From assembly GCF_000003605.2 (NCBI RefSeq), contig NW_003120423.1:342864-366850 (forward strand): DNA of 23,987 nucleotides, in the 5' to 3' direction. The notes below the pieces were generated by a model. That model was given only the letters and a program-made list of their open reading frames with translations. It was not told where the DNA came from and made no database searches. Numbering within the stretch: position 1 is the stretch's first letter; every line of letters starts with the position of its first letter. The translations under genes were made by a program, and so were the position numbers. This document shows positions 12,647 to 22,027 of this stretch, one piece after another. This DNA comes from Saccoglossus kowalevskii. Lineage: Eukaryota > Hemichordata > Enteropneusta > Harrimaniidae.

Positions 12647-12857
12647 TACTGTAAAGTACTTTATTTTAGCTGGAATTAATTTTCGCTGAAAAAACTTTTT
12701 GGGTGTTTTGTATGGAATTTATTTTCACTGATTCTTGATGATTTAAATGTAAAATATAGGAAAAAATATATATTCGCATGATTTTATTAGTCACTGAATT
12801 ATCCCTTTAAAAAATAGCGAAAATTAATTCCAAGCGAAAATAAACTATTTTACAGTA
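12647..12857 (+). mobile_element. Intact palindromic MITE, family 1 (copy 2)
   Basis: 211 bp with TA ends. The left arm TACTGTAAAGTACTTTATTT continues TAGCTGGAATTAATTTTCGCTGAA. The right arm is the complement, ending ...AAACTATTTTACAGTA. The core TTTTTGGGTGTTTTGTATGG followed by AATTTATTTTCACTGATT matches the copies at 5512, 12119 and (inverted) 20093. Confidence 0.8.
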
Positions 12858-13151
12858 TTCTGACTGTAGACCAGTCACTTGTGCATGCGTTGTACACATT
12901 TGTTTGCTCTTCTTAACAATATGTTTGTATGGGGATTGAACAGCACATAAACTGATATAAACAGTATCTGTAGGCATAAGCGATACTTCACGAGTTTGGC
13001 AGCGTTCCACAGTTATATCAAGATGGCATATGTCAACTTAACACTGGGGGTGTTCCATTATCGAGATTCTTGAGAATTATTTTAGTAATTTTTCTCACTG
13101 TGTTCCACTGAAAATATCGCTGATAAAGTACCACTAGTTTTTGAGTGTATA
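12858..13151. other. Spacer between two MITEs
   Basis: Non-coding. The minus-strand 67-codon frame overlapping 12807-13010 runs into the adjacent MITE and is not a gene. Confidence 0.5.
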
Positions 13152-13501
13152 TACTGTAAAACATGACTTTTTCGTGAGCATGTCTTTTTAGTGAATTCAG
13201 CGAGAGAACTGATTCACTAATTCAAGATGTCGCTAATGACATTATTATAAATTCAAAATGGCCAAGGCCTGGGGATTTGTATACAGTAATTACGAACATA
13301 AAAATCTGGGGCACTTTCTAATTACACAGTTTTTCTTTTGGTTTTTATGGAGGTGATAACTGCGCATTTATTTTGGCACGCGACAGACAAGCATTGTGAA
13401 AACAGGCAATCAACAATCAGAGATTCGCTAAATTTGGCTATTACGTCATTTTACCACAATTCGCTAAAATTGCATGTCGCTTTTTCAACATGTTTACAGT
13501 A
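13152..13501. mobile_element. 350-bp palindromic MITE, relative of family 1
   Basis: The left terminus TACTGTAAAACATGACTTTT (plus TCGTGAGCATGTCTTTTTAGTGAATT) mirrors the right terminus, whose complement reads TACTGTAAACATGTTGAAAA followed by AGCGACATGCAATTTTAGCGAATT. That gives imperfect inverted arms of about 45 bp with TA at both ends. It shares only the terminal TACTGTAAA with family 1, and the interior differs. No coding frame. Confidence 0.7.
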
Positions 13502-13740
13502 TATTTGACAGTATATTCCTATATATGTTATGGATAGTTGTTTTATGTCTATGCTAATGTGATCATTCATAATTTTCAAAATGTACTACAGATGCCAAGA
13601 CATCCTTGTTTCGCATGCTTTAATTGTTCCAATATGTACTTTTCTAATTTATGATGGGATTACAGCATGGACAAATTGGCGTTAATGATAATTTTTTGTA
13701 TTACGCCATTAAAGGTAACATATAAACCTAAAATTGTATT

Positions 13741-13846
13741 TACAGTATACTGGATAATTAAAATATGATTTATTTTGACCATAGATATGCCTCTTGTCAT
13801 TTAATGTATATGCATGCAAAACTACTGGTAATAGAGCAAATACCTT
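13741..13846. mobile_element. Second copy of the small AATAGAGCAAATA element
   Basis: It shares AAATATGATTTATTTTGACC (13761-13780) and TAATAGAGCAAATAC (13829-13843) with the element at 15336-15463, in the same order and at similar spacing. TACAGTAT at 13741 may be its left terminus. The left AGAGCAAAT arm is not recognisable. Confidence 0.5.
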
Positions 13847-15335
13847 ATTCCAAGTTTAATAAGTGATTTTAATAATACATGGAAGTTAATTTTTAACTTG
13901 AATACTATTTTTTAAACTTCATAACTTATGCCGAAGTAACCTCAATTATTATTATCATAATGTTTTTGCTAATCTTTCTTACCATTCCATACTTAATTTT
14001 CGCTGCTAGGAAGTTCCATGATTTGAATTTTGATGAGTTTATAGCATTTGTGAAGAGAAAAAAAAAAAAAAAAAAGGCAACAGTCACTGGTACTCCATGT
14101 GATGTCGCCAACCCTCACCCCCACCAACCCACCACCTCGTAGTGAAATTTTTATTTCTACAAAATGTCATGCTTTTCACTGAATCAAGAAAGCAGTACAG
14201 CGTATCATTGCTGTTTTGGTAAAGTTACCCAAGCTCTCATTTGAATATTTAGAAGATCAATCATAAATTACTAGAAATGATCAATGTCTACACAATTTTC
14301 TGTGTGTGTATTTTTCAGATTGTATCAATTTCATTATGAGAAATTATACCATATGGAGTCAATTTCATCAAGTTAAGTTTGGGAAGTAGATGTATTAAAC
14401 TTACATGTCTCTAGTAATTTGATCCCAGCCAATTATGAATTATTGATGTAAATCAATAATAAATTAATATTTTCAAGGATGTAATAAATAATGGAATAAT
14501 AACAATAAAATAATTGCCAAGTTTCTAACAAAACGTAATCTGCAATCCAATATATCATGCCGAGTGTATACCGGACCAGGGCAGTGACCTGTTTAGGCAT
14601 CACAGAAATCTGGTATACACTAAGATGAAGGATTCAATCTGAAAACCTAAGTGAATGGTTTAGATCTGCAGTTCTTCAACTACCTAACTGGCCTTGAATC
14701 CGACCTACAACACCATCCTCCAGGAGAAGGTGACTCATACACGGGAGCATTCATTTCAGAAACAATTGCCAGTACATACATTGTAGCTGTCCGGTTAGCT
14801 CCAATACGAGAATATGCAAGCATGACATCTATTGAAATCAAAATCACTTAGTCCAATATTTATGCCATACTACATTACACCCAGGAATCTTTAAGGCTGG
14901 GCAGCTGAATAACTCACTACTAGGAAAGAATCTCCCTTGAGATGGTTAAGTGGGTGGAAAAATGTTTCACCAACTATGAGAGTTTTTCCCACTTTAGTAA
15001 TTACAATACAGAGTTTGTTTAACTAACTGATTCCTGGTATTAAAGCAGGACAGGAAGGGCCTCTTCACTGTCCTCTAAGAAGCGTCACCTTCCACCAAGT
15101 TAAGTGTCACTAAAATTGATAATTCAAAGTCTTTAAACTTGTAATCAAAATCTGTATCAATGTGTGACTGAACATTCAAGTTCAACTTGGCTACCATTAA
15201 AACAGATTATCAGATATTCTTCACTTTCTCAATGTTGTTTAATGTGTTTTATGATAACAAGAAACTATGGTCATCGAACTACTTTTCACACAAAAATAGG
15301 TCAAGTATTCTTACACATACATGGTAATTTTTGGG
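13847..15335. other. Non-coding DNA with an 18-A run and a small inverted repeat
   Basis: It contains poly-A (14058-14075) and an inverted pair AGTGTATACC (14563-14572) / GGTATACACT (14612-14621). The stretch 14650-15110 is somewhat GC-richer and contains a 66-codon frame (14651-14851), but I find no splice signals, motif or repeat partner to support an exon. Confidence 0.45.
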
Positions 15336-15463
15336 TACTTTATTTGCTCTAATAAAAGCATGCATAAATTAATTTCATGTGCGCTCATTGAAATATGACT
15401 TATTTCGACCATAATCTCATTTCTATCATTTATATAGGCACATGCCACTAATAGAGCAAATAT
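15336..15463. mobile_element. Small palindromic element carrying ATTTGCTCTAATA / TAATAGAGCAAAT termini
   Basis: The left arm ATTTGCTCTAATA followed by AAAGCATGC (15342-15363) is inverted with respect to the right arm GGCATGTGGCACTAAT-type sequence ending CTAATAGAGCAAATAT (15448-15463). The interior motif AAATATGACTTATTTCGACC (15391-15410) matches 13761-13780 with two mismatches. No coding capacity. Confidence 0.55.
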
Positions 15464-16129
15464 GAGAATTGAATATTTGTTACTTTGGGAAAAATGTTTA
15501 GTATAATTGTTCAGGGTTGGCTATAGTGAAAAAATACATTTATCATAGTAGTTTAATTTTTAATTGTGACAACATTCACCAAATTTAAATCTACATATTA
15601 ACTTTTTTCAACAATTTTGATCCAGACCTTTACGAAAATGTAGAATTATGTCTACTTTGTCCCAAATTTATGAAGAATTGATTAAAACATACATAAAAAT
15701 GGATAAAATGCTGTGGCACGATTTTGGCAGAGTTCAAGGGGTTAAGATGGATGATATTTCTAACGATTTATATTTATTGTACACTATAAACAATAAGTTT
15801 AGCAAGTTTGCAGCATTGCAGGCAAAACTAATTTCAAAACAGAACTAAATTCAGTTGCTGAACCAACTTTCTGGGTTGTTGGTTTGAAAAATATTAATAT
15901 CCACATTGATTGACTCATGGTGGAGATGGAGTGGAAAAAATGCTTTAAAATGAAGCCATTATGACCAACGCAACACTCCTGTTAGTGTTGGATTAACATT
16001 CTGATTTCATGTAGTTAACCTCACTGAATACCAATTCTAAAAATTGATTTGATTTGAAGATATTATGACAAGAATTCATGCAAATTGATAATGTTGAATG
16101 TGGTGTGATGAGATTTGTGCAAAATAGAC
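15464..16129. other. AT-rich non-coding DNA
   Basis: No exon, RNA gene or repeat could be supported. A 66-codon frame at 15648-15848 has no splice or homology support and is treated as chance. Confidence 0.5.
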
Positions 16130-16343
16130 CTTAACTGCTTTTTCAGCACTTTTTTCTTATATTCTTCAATATTTTGGGAAATGGCCCATAATTTTGGAGC
16201 CAACAGACAAAATTTGAGTCAATTTTCAGTTTTTACTCAAAAAATTCGGCTATTTTTGTCACAATCTTCTGAATGAAAATGCATAAACGGAACTATTTTG
16301 TGAATTTTTTATGAAAAGAAGGAACTGGTGGTGAAAAGGTTAG
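16130..16343 (+). mobile_element. Dispersed repeat family 2, copy 2
   Basis: This copy closely matches the reverse complement of 2968-3193, including the shared core GGAGCCAACAGACAAAATTT, a TTTTTACTCAAAAAAT-like stretch and the end AACTGGTGGTGAAAAGGTTAG. The left end has lost about 28 bp relative to copy 1. Short peptides readable from the two copies are shadows of the repeat. No coding function is supported. Confidence 0.75.
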
Positions 16344-16355
16344 ACATAAATGGCC

Positions 16356-16563
16356 GCTGAGATCTCATTGAGAACGCGAAAGCCGCGTACTTACGAGCCA
16401 TGAAAAATAATGTTGCATTTATTCCCATCATTGCCTACACTGTTTCTAATAACATGGTTTATAGGTTACGCGAACAATGAACGACGATGACGATAGAGAA
16501 AGAAACACTATTTGCGAGTAAAAAACAAGTCTTGTGGCAATCTTGTTCTCAAGAGATCTCAGC
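16356..16563. mobile_element. Short element with 20-bp terminal inverted repeats
   Basis: The left end GCTGAGATCTCATTGAGAAC (16356-16375) is the inverted counterpart of the right end at 16545-16563, whose complement reads GCTGAGATCTCTTGAGAAC. They differ by one single-base indel and one substitution. The enclosed sequence (about 170 bp) is GC-richer than its surroundings, with several CG dinucleotides, and has no long frame. Size and structure fit a MITE. No clear target-site duplication flanks it. It begins 13 bp after the neighbouring dispersed repeat ends. Confidence 0.6.
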
Positions 16564-18608
16564 GTGAAAACAGATAACAAGTCTAATGACTGCTAGCAAT
16601 TTGGAATCTCATCAATAATTAGGTGGTATCACCAAAAGGTTAGTGTCCTAAAAAGAATTCCCTTGCCAAAAACAATTTCCACTTTATAGATTTACCACTG
16701 TGAAAATACAAAAAGCAATTCTCTTCATTTATGGTAAGCATAATATTGCTTTATAATGCAATTACTCACCGGATTAAATTTACCATAGCTATTTCCGATT
16801 CGAAAAATTCACAAAATTAAATCAACATGTACATGTGAAATTACAATGTAACTTATTATTTTGTTGGAAAATCGTATTCTGTGAATTTAAAATCCAGGGA
16901 ATATATAATTAAATATGAAAATAATGAAATTAAATACCAGGGAAAATTTTATACTTTTACAGAATAAATTTTTTTCACGCTGAGAGGGTTACCCATTTGC
17001 GATCTATTTACTGGAGAAGTTAATGTTTGCAAATATTAGAGTGCTAATGATGTCCATTTTATTTTCATTGATAATATTTAGTTACTGGTGATTCAAAGCT
17101 ATGGTCAGTAGGTCATGAATAGGTCACAGTGCCAGTCACCTGTTGTTTATGTCAACTCCACTGTCAATACTGACTACCATATTAGGACATTGATGTGTTG
17201 GTAGCCATTGTGTCAATAGTACACCTGACATTTTGACTGTACGCCTCATTAACTGTGCATTTAAAAGCATTCATATTATTATATACATGGGGTTTATCAC
17301 ACTGTTTAGAATTGCCATACACGTAGTTCAAGTTCATCACTTTCAACGTAACAGATCTGCAAAGCATTTACTGAATAGGTGGTTTCCAACTACTGGAGTA
17401 GTTGAAGCAGCAATCATCATATTGCATGGGTGACACTGACTGCTACGATTTAAATAAAAATCAAGAAAGACTAAAGACTACGTACCCACCACAGATGGTG
17501 TGCTCTATAATGCCAGTCAAAAATCTACTAATACTATTTACATGTTCGGCACAATATTTTGTTCATCTTTTTCTCTGATTTTTCTTTTGGAAAAAACTAA
17601 TCAAACCAGTTGAAAAAATAATCAGAAAAATGATGAAAATAATACTAGTGTTTATGTAATATTACCATAGAAATAGGAAATATTTACTCCATTTGCAATG
17701 TAATTTTAACAGATTTGATGTTGCAAGGATATATTAACTAGATTTTAAATTTACAGGTTTATGAAGTAAACAATACACCCTATTGTTCACTGTTTGAACA
17801 TTCACTGGATTTTAACTTGAAGCAATCAGTGAAAATATAACCTGATTAAAAATTAAATCCTCTACAGTACACCAGTTTACAAAAATAATTTGTAATTGAA
17901 AAAAAAACACGAAAAAAAAAAATATGCAAGGTTTTGTTTTTTAATTTTATTTGTTAATACTACACAGAGTAATATTTTGTAAGGAATTTGACTTTTGATC
18001 AAAAGTATGACATCATTTGAAAATGTTACAATGTTATTGTCGCGGGGAGGGGGGGGGTCTCTCTGAATAAAATATTGGAACGCAAGCTGAAGTAAAAAAA
18101 TGTGTAAAATGGGTATTATTTAGGTAAAGTGTAAAGTAAGTAAGTGTAAAGTATAGAAACTTCATGTTGGAATGGGTTTGATATGTTGATAGTTAAGAAT
18201 CAAAACAATGTTGCAAAGCCAGACTTCCTGTCACCAATTTGGACCAATAGATTATGCATATTAATTATGCATATTAATTTTATTATCATTCACCATTGGA
18301 AAAAGATTATCAGTAACAATACTGCTTTAATTTTTTGTGAAACAAAATTAAGTTTGTATCAATGACAATTTCTCTGCGATCATATGGCACAAAATAAGAG
18401 TGACTTTCACAAAATTGTTGTCTTCAGGAATGCCATGAAGTTGAAATTAAAATATGTTTTCAAAGTTCAGTTTGTGTAATATTTACATACCGTTTGTGAT
18501 ATATAATAAAATATTCTGCTAACACATACCACAACATCTGAGTTGTGGAGACGAAACGACAGTAACATTGATAGTCAATTTAATTAAAATAAAAATCTGG
18601 TGAGTTAC
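16564..18608. other. AT-rich non-coding DNA downstream of the Ser-Pro exon
   Basis: This is presumed intron, since the exon at 18609 ends in a good donor. No acceptor followed by a plausible exon was recognised. It includes a G-rich tract (18044-18057), a 13-bp tandem duplication TTATGCATATTAA (18252-18277) and several poly-A runs near 17900-17925. Confidence 0.55.
18044..18057 (+). repeat. G-rich tract (GGGG-A-G9)
   Basis: Short low-complexity G tract in non-coding DNA. It lacks the four separated G-runs of a classical quadruplex. Confidence 0.85.
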
Positions 18609-18968
18609 CTTCACTTTTGGTCTTGTACCACATTCTGGAGTTAGTCCCGGTGATAACGATGGTGAATTCTGTGGCGACGCACTAGGCGACACACCTGGTG
18701 ACACACTCGGTGACGCACATGGTGATGAACTTGGTGATGTATTCAGCGAGGAGTACGGTGAAACGCTATTCTTAGAGATCAGCGGAGATAGCGAGTTCGG
18801 AGACGGCGTCCTCCGAGAGACCAGAGGTGAGAGATTGTTGCAAGGTAAATTCTTTCGGCAGACTTGAGGTGATACATTCGAGAGAGACGACGAGAGTGCA
18901 TGAAGCAGCCTTGGTGAGCCATATGGAGAAGAATGTTCATTGTCTGATTCTAGGATATTATCTGAAAT
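18609..18968 (-). CDS. Internal exon (downstream of two), Ser-Pro-rich disordered region, same gene
   Basis: Seen directly: on the minus strand a strong acceptor (tttattttttccag) precedes ATT TCA GAT, and the exon ends CCA AAA GTG AAG before a consensus donor (gtaactcac). It is exactly 360 bp, 120 codons, phase 0 at both ends, with an open frame throughout. The peptide starts ISDNILESDNEHSSPYGSPR and contains about 15 Ser-Pro and 2 Thr-Pro dipeptides. The C-terminal half is an irregular array of xSP units of 3-5 residues (for example SPSVSPGVSPSASP). Known biology: SP/TP clusters are typical substrates of proline-directed kinases (CDK, MAPK, GSK3 after priming) and are intrinsically disordered. 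No catalytic or globular domain is visible. The symmetrical phase means it could be skipped without a frameshift, so a cassette exon is possible (inference). I cannot name the family. It may belong to a large cytoskeletal, scaffold or signalling protein, but nothing here proves that. Confidence 0.85.
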
Positions 18969-19676
18969 CTGGAAAAAATAAAAATAATACATGATGAAAA
19001 TTAAAATAAATTCTTAATATATTTATCATTTTTAAAAAAATTATCAAAATCACTTCAATTTCAATTAAAGTGCTTGACGTATATATACAGTTCTGTTGAA
19101 CTAAAACAAAAGTGAAAGCAAATGCTTAGCTCGACTCTAGAGGGCAGTATAGCCACACAAATGATTTCATAGGCTCCTGCTACAGCGCAGCAAAAGATCA
19201 CAATTTTGAAAAGGTAATCCGGTTTCTCAAATCACTGATTATGGGATTACATGAGTGCTTGCTGTACATGTTTAGATTTTGATATTTATTTTGTAAATGT
19301 GATAAAAAGGGATGTATTCAAGCTTTGAAACATACTAAGCAAAGTGTAGTAAGTCCAGACATATTATTTCTACCATAGAAACTAATGATGTGAGTCTTCC
19401 AAAATTGACGCAAATGTCACTATTCACTGAAATACAAAGTATCATGACCCCCCAACTCATTTATTATTCTTACACTGATACATTTTATTGCAAAATGGAT
19501 AAATTCTAGGCATTTTCATTTATGTCTCCTACCACAACTACTTTGGTTTCAACTTTGAACTGCAATAGACAACACTGAGGGTATACTAAGTATTATACCT
19601 GCAGGGTCACATGAGTACTCAGTCATAAACCAACACTTTTACAAAGGTGCAATCAATCTACAAAACAAATACATTT

Positions 19677-19688
19677 GGGGGGGGGGGG
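19677..19688 (+). repeat. Homopolymer run of 12 G
   Basis: Uninterrupted G tract in intronic DNA, a slippage-prone microsatellite. No function is implied. Confidence 0.9.
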
Positions 19689-19894
19689 TATACTGCTCGT
19701 AATCTTGACAACTTGACAAAAGTTATACGCAGACAGGTAGGGGTTGCTGCTAATAAAAACCACACATTATATTGATTCATAGTCTAAGTAATATCCTACT
19801 TTTCATCTACCTGTGTCATGTACCTGCAATGAAATTTTATTTTCACCAGGTATTGTATTTGTTAATAACTAAGTGTGTCTCAGTATCGTTAAAC

Positions 19895-20010
19895 TACTGC
19901 AAAATACTTTATTTCCGCTTGGAATTATGTGTGCTATTTTCGCTAAAGAGAAGATTTAGTCAAATTGAAATCCAACAGATTTCGCTGCATTTTCGCTGCA
20001 GATGCATTTT
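19895..20010 (+). mobile_element. Partial MITE related to family 1
   Basis: It begins TACTGCAAAATACTTTATTT followed by CCGCTTGGAATTA, matching the family 1 left terminus with a few substitutions. It then diverges into two TTTCGCTG-like blocks near 19980-20000. No matching right terminus is visible. The right boundary given here is approximate. It sits about 80 bp from the intact copy. Confidence 0.5.
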
Positions 20011-20092
20011 AATTAACCAGTATACGATCAATACAATTTTTGGTTTCATGTGCATTTCTATTAGAGATATCGGTACACTTTAACTAATGTAC

Positions 20093-20295
20093 TACTGTAA
20101 AATACTTTATTTTCGCTTGAAATTAATTTTCGCTGAAGGAATGATTCAGTGAAAATAAAATCAAGTGAATATTCTTTTTTTCCTATATTTTCCATTTAAC
20201 TCATCAAAAATCAGTGAAAATAAATTCCATACAAAATCCCCAAAAAGTGTTTTCAGGGAAAATTAATTCCAGCTGAAATAAAGTATTTTACGTTA
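20093..20295 (-). mobile_element. Intact palindromic MITE, family 1 (copy 3, inverted orientation)
   Basis: About 203 bp with TA at each end. The left arm reads TACTGTAAAATACTTTATTT and continues TTCGCTTGAAATTAATTTTCGCTGAA. The right arm is its imperfect complement, ending ...AAAGTATTTTACGTTA. The interior contains the reverse complement of the 'TTTTGTATGGAATTTATTTTCACTG' core found in the copies at 12119 and 12647, so this copy is inverted relative to them. No coding capacity. TA boundaries suggest mobilisation by a Tc1/mariner-type transposase (inference). It lies in the intron between the two exons. Confidence 0.8.
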
Positions 20296-20411
20296 TTTTT
20301 TTGCTCCAACAGAGGCATATCCAGAAGTCATATTTTATTAATACACCACATTTATACTAAGCTATGCCAACTTTTTCAACAGGACAGTTATTCACAATAA
20401 TTCTTGTACTT

Positions 20412-20431
20412 CTAACAGAGCAAATACTGTA
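20412..20431 (+). repeat. Copy of the CTAACAGAGCAAATACTGTA terminal motif
   Basis: One mismatch to the copy at 22909-22928. Probably a terminus of the same small repeat family. The left boundary was not found. Confidence 0.45.
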
Positions 20432-21272
20432 TTCACTGCCCCAGTTTTCTTTTGCTCAAAAATGTTTACATTAGATGACCTACTGCAATATAAAGAGTTT
20501 ACGAGAATGTAAAAATATGCACCAAAACAGAAGTGCATTTTATGAGTTCACAAGTACTAGCTTTTTTAAATTATGTTCATTTTTGTGTTGAAAATTACAG
20601 AAGAATTCAGCAGGCTTTTGTTGGTATTACTGTATCAAGGTGCATTGTGGGTGATAAAAACAGTTTACAACACAATGCACATTCGGTTTTGAAAATCTGT
20701 AGGAAACATGTCATACTTTTATATTCATGTTAGAGTATAATATTTAAAACTCATTCATTATTTAATATTTAAAGTTATGCTTTTTAAAGAAAAAAAAAAT
20801 CAACTAGGGCAAAAGCTATGTTCTGTTTTTAATTCTCTCATATTATTGTTTGCACTAGTTCAATTAAAAACATGATATTGTTAATAATAATAAATTGACA
20901 CAAGTTTTACAGGTTCCAATTCACAATGGACTGTGGTGTTTTTTAGAAGTGAAAATGAAAGCTCAAAGTTCTCTTGTCAACAGTCATTTTTAGAATTCCA
21001 TATTACTTCAACAGACATTATGAAATTTAGAACTCAGTTAATTCTAACCAACCAGGATATATCTATGATAAAAAGATGCTTAAAAAATACAGTTCCACAG
21101 GAAGTGACACTCCATAGAAACTGATTAAAGATTGAATTTGTTCGAGAAAGTTGCACTGTGATGATCAGTAAGAAAAGAAAAACACTTACTAAAATCAACA
21201 TTGGATATTTTAGTATAAAACATGGTGCACTGAATACATCACATTGATCTAAGTTCTGTAAAACATACTTAC

Positions 21273-21458
21273 TGATGGCACAGCACGCCTTGTCGCATAG
21301 GGTGACGACAGTGGAACCGTTGAAGCCGACATCAACGTTCGATGATCCGAGCTTGGCGAACCACTCCTGACATGGTCGTCATGTTGGACAGCTGCCCTCT
21401 GTGCCCAGGTAGTCAGATTAGAAGTGTCAGCAGCGTCCAGTCTCTTCATCTCTCGTTT
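21273..21458 (-). CDS. Internal exon (upstream of two) of an unidentified Ser/Pro-rich protein
   Basis: Seen directly: on the minus strand an acceptor (ccatttag) is followed by AAA CGA GAG ATG, and the exon ends CCA TCA before a consensus donor (gtaagtatg). It is 186 bp, 62 codons, phase 0 at both ends. The peptide opens with a charged stretch (KREMKRLDAADTSNLTTWAQ), then turns Ser/Thr-rich with two SP sites (GSPSS, SSPY) and ends RRAVPS. It joins in frame to the exon at 18609-18968 as ...RRAVPS-ISDNILES.... The in-frame ATG at 21449 could serve as a start, but the acceptor immediately upstream favours an internal exon. The base composition is clearly less AT-rich than the flanks. I recognise no domain. 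The start of the peptide could be the end of a helical region passing into a disordered linker (inference). Function is unknown. Confidence 0.8.
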
Positions 21459-22027
21459 CTAAATGGAACACAAACATGCATGGTTTACAGTACACGTTCA
21501 TGTGACAGCCTCCTTAAACGGCCATGTACTTGGTGCAGATCAAACATTATGCAAACAAGGTCAAGGTCATTATTTGTGAAACAACAAGGTCGATTTCATT
21601 ACAGTTTGATAGCTTTTAAACTACCATAGCCGTAAATAACTGTGTGTTCAGCTTTTAAGAGCCACTTCAAACTCCTGAGTACCTGTAGGAGTTAGGGGTC
21701 ATCTCAAAAATGTTCACAATAATTTAATACCAAAAGTGGGAAAATGATTTAATAGCCAGTTTTAAATGAAACAAATCTTCTGATTGGTCAGTATTCAGTC
21801 ACATGTTAGGTATGAAATTGTTACAAATATTTCAAATTACTGATGTTACAGGAATATTTTGAGATGGCTCCTGAATGTAAACAGTTTTTTAAGACTTCCT
21901 TATTATCTCATTTTCTCCCAAACCTAGATTTTCATTTTATTGTACCTCTAATATTAGGTTCCCTCATATAACAGCCATATTTCATGTTTAAGACATCATT
22001 ATCACATGGAAGGCACATATAACATTA
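21459..22027 (-). other. Presumed upstream intron, proximal part
   Basis: AT-rich non-coding DNA immediately 5' (on the minus strand) of the exon ending at 21458. The acceptor tract is only weakly pyrimidine-rich. A plus-strand open frame overlapping the exon is its antisense shadow. Nothing else is recognisable. Confidence 0.5.

Larger units (their letters stand above)
18969..21272 (-). other. Phase-0 intron between the two recognised exons
   Basis: This intron is bounded on the minus strand by gtaagtatg (donor at 21272) and ttttttccag (acceptor at 18969) and is 2,304 bp long. It is AT-rich with stops in all frames. It contains an intact palindromic MITE (20093-20295), a partial relative (from 19895), a 12-G run (19677-19688) and a copy of the AGAGCAAATACTGTA motif (20412-20431). 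No further exon was recognised. Confidence 0.75.

Noticed and set aside
14651-14851. 66-codon frame in a slightly GC-richer stretch
   Set aside because: No splice support or motif. It could equally be an old unrecognised repeat.
15648-15848. 66-codon frame with a protein-like residue mix (MSTLSQIYEELIKTYIKMDKM...)
   Set aside because: A possible exon by composition, but no acceptor/donor pair that I would trust and no family resemblance.
21447-21449. ATG as translation start of the Ser/Pro-rich gene
   Set aside because: Only three codons separate it from an AG acceptor, and the frame is open back to that acceptor. An internal exon explains the data better, although an alternative first exon cannot be excluded without transcripts.
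21342-21629. 95-codon plus-strand frame overlapping an exon
   Set aside because: It is antisense to the well-supported minus-strand exon and extends into its intron.
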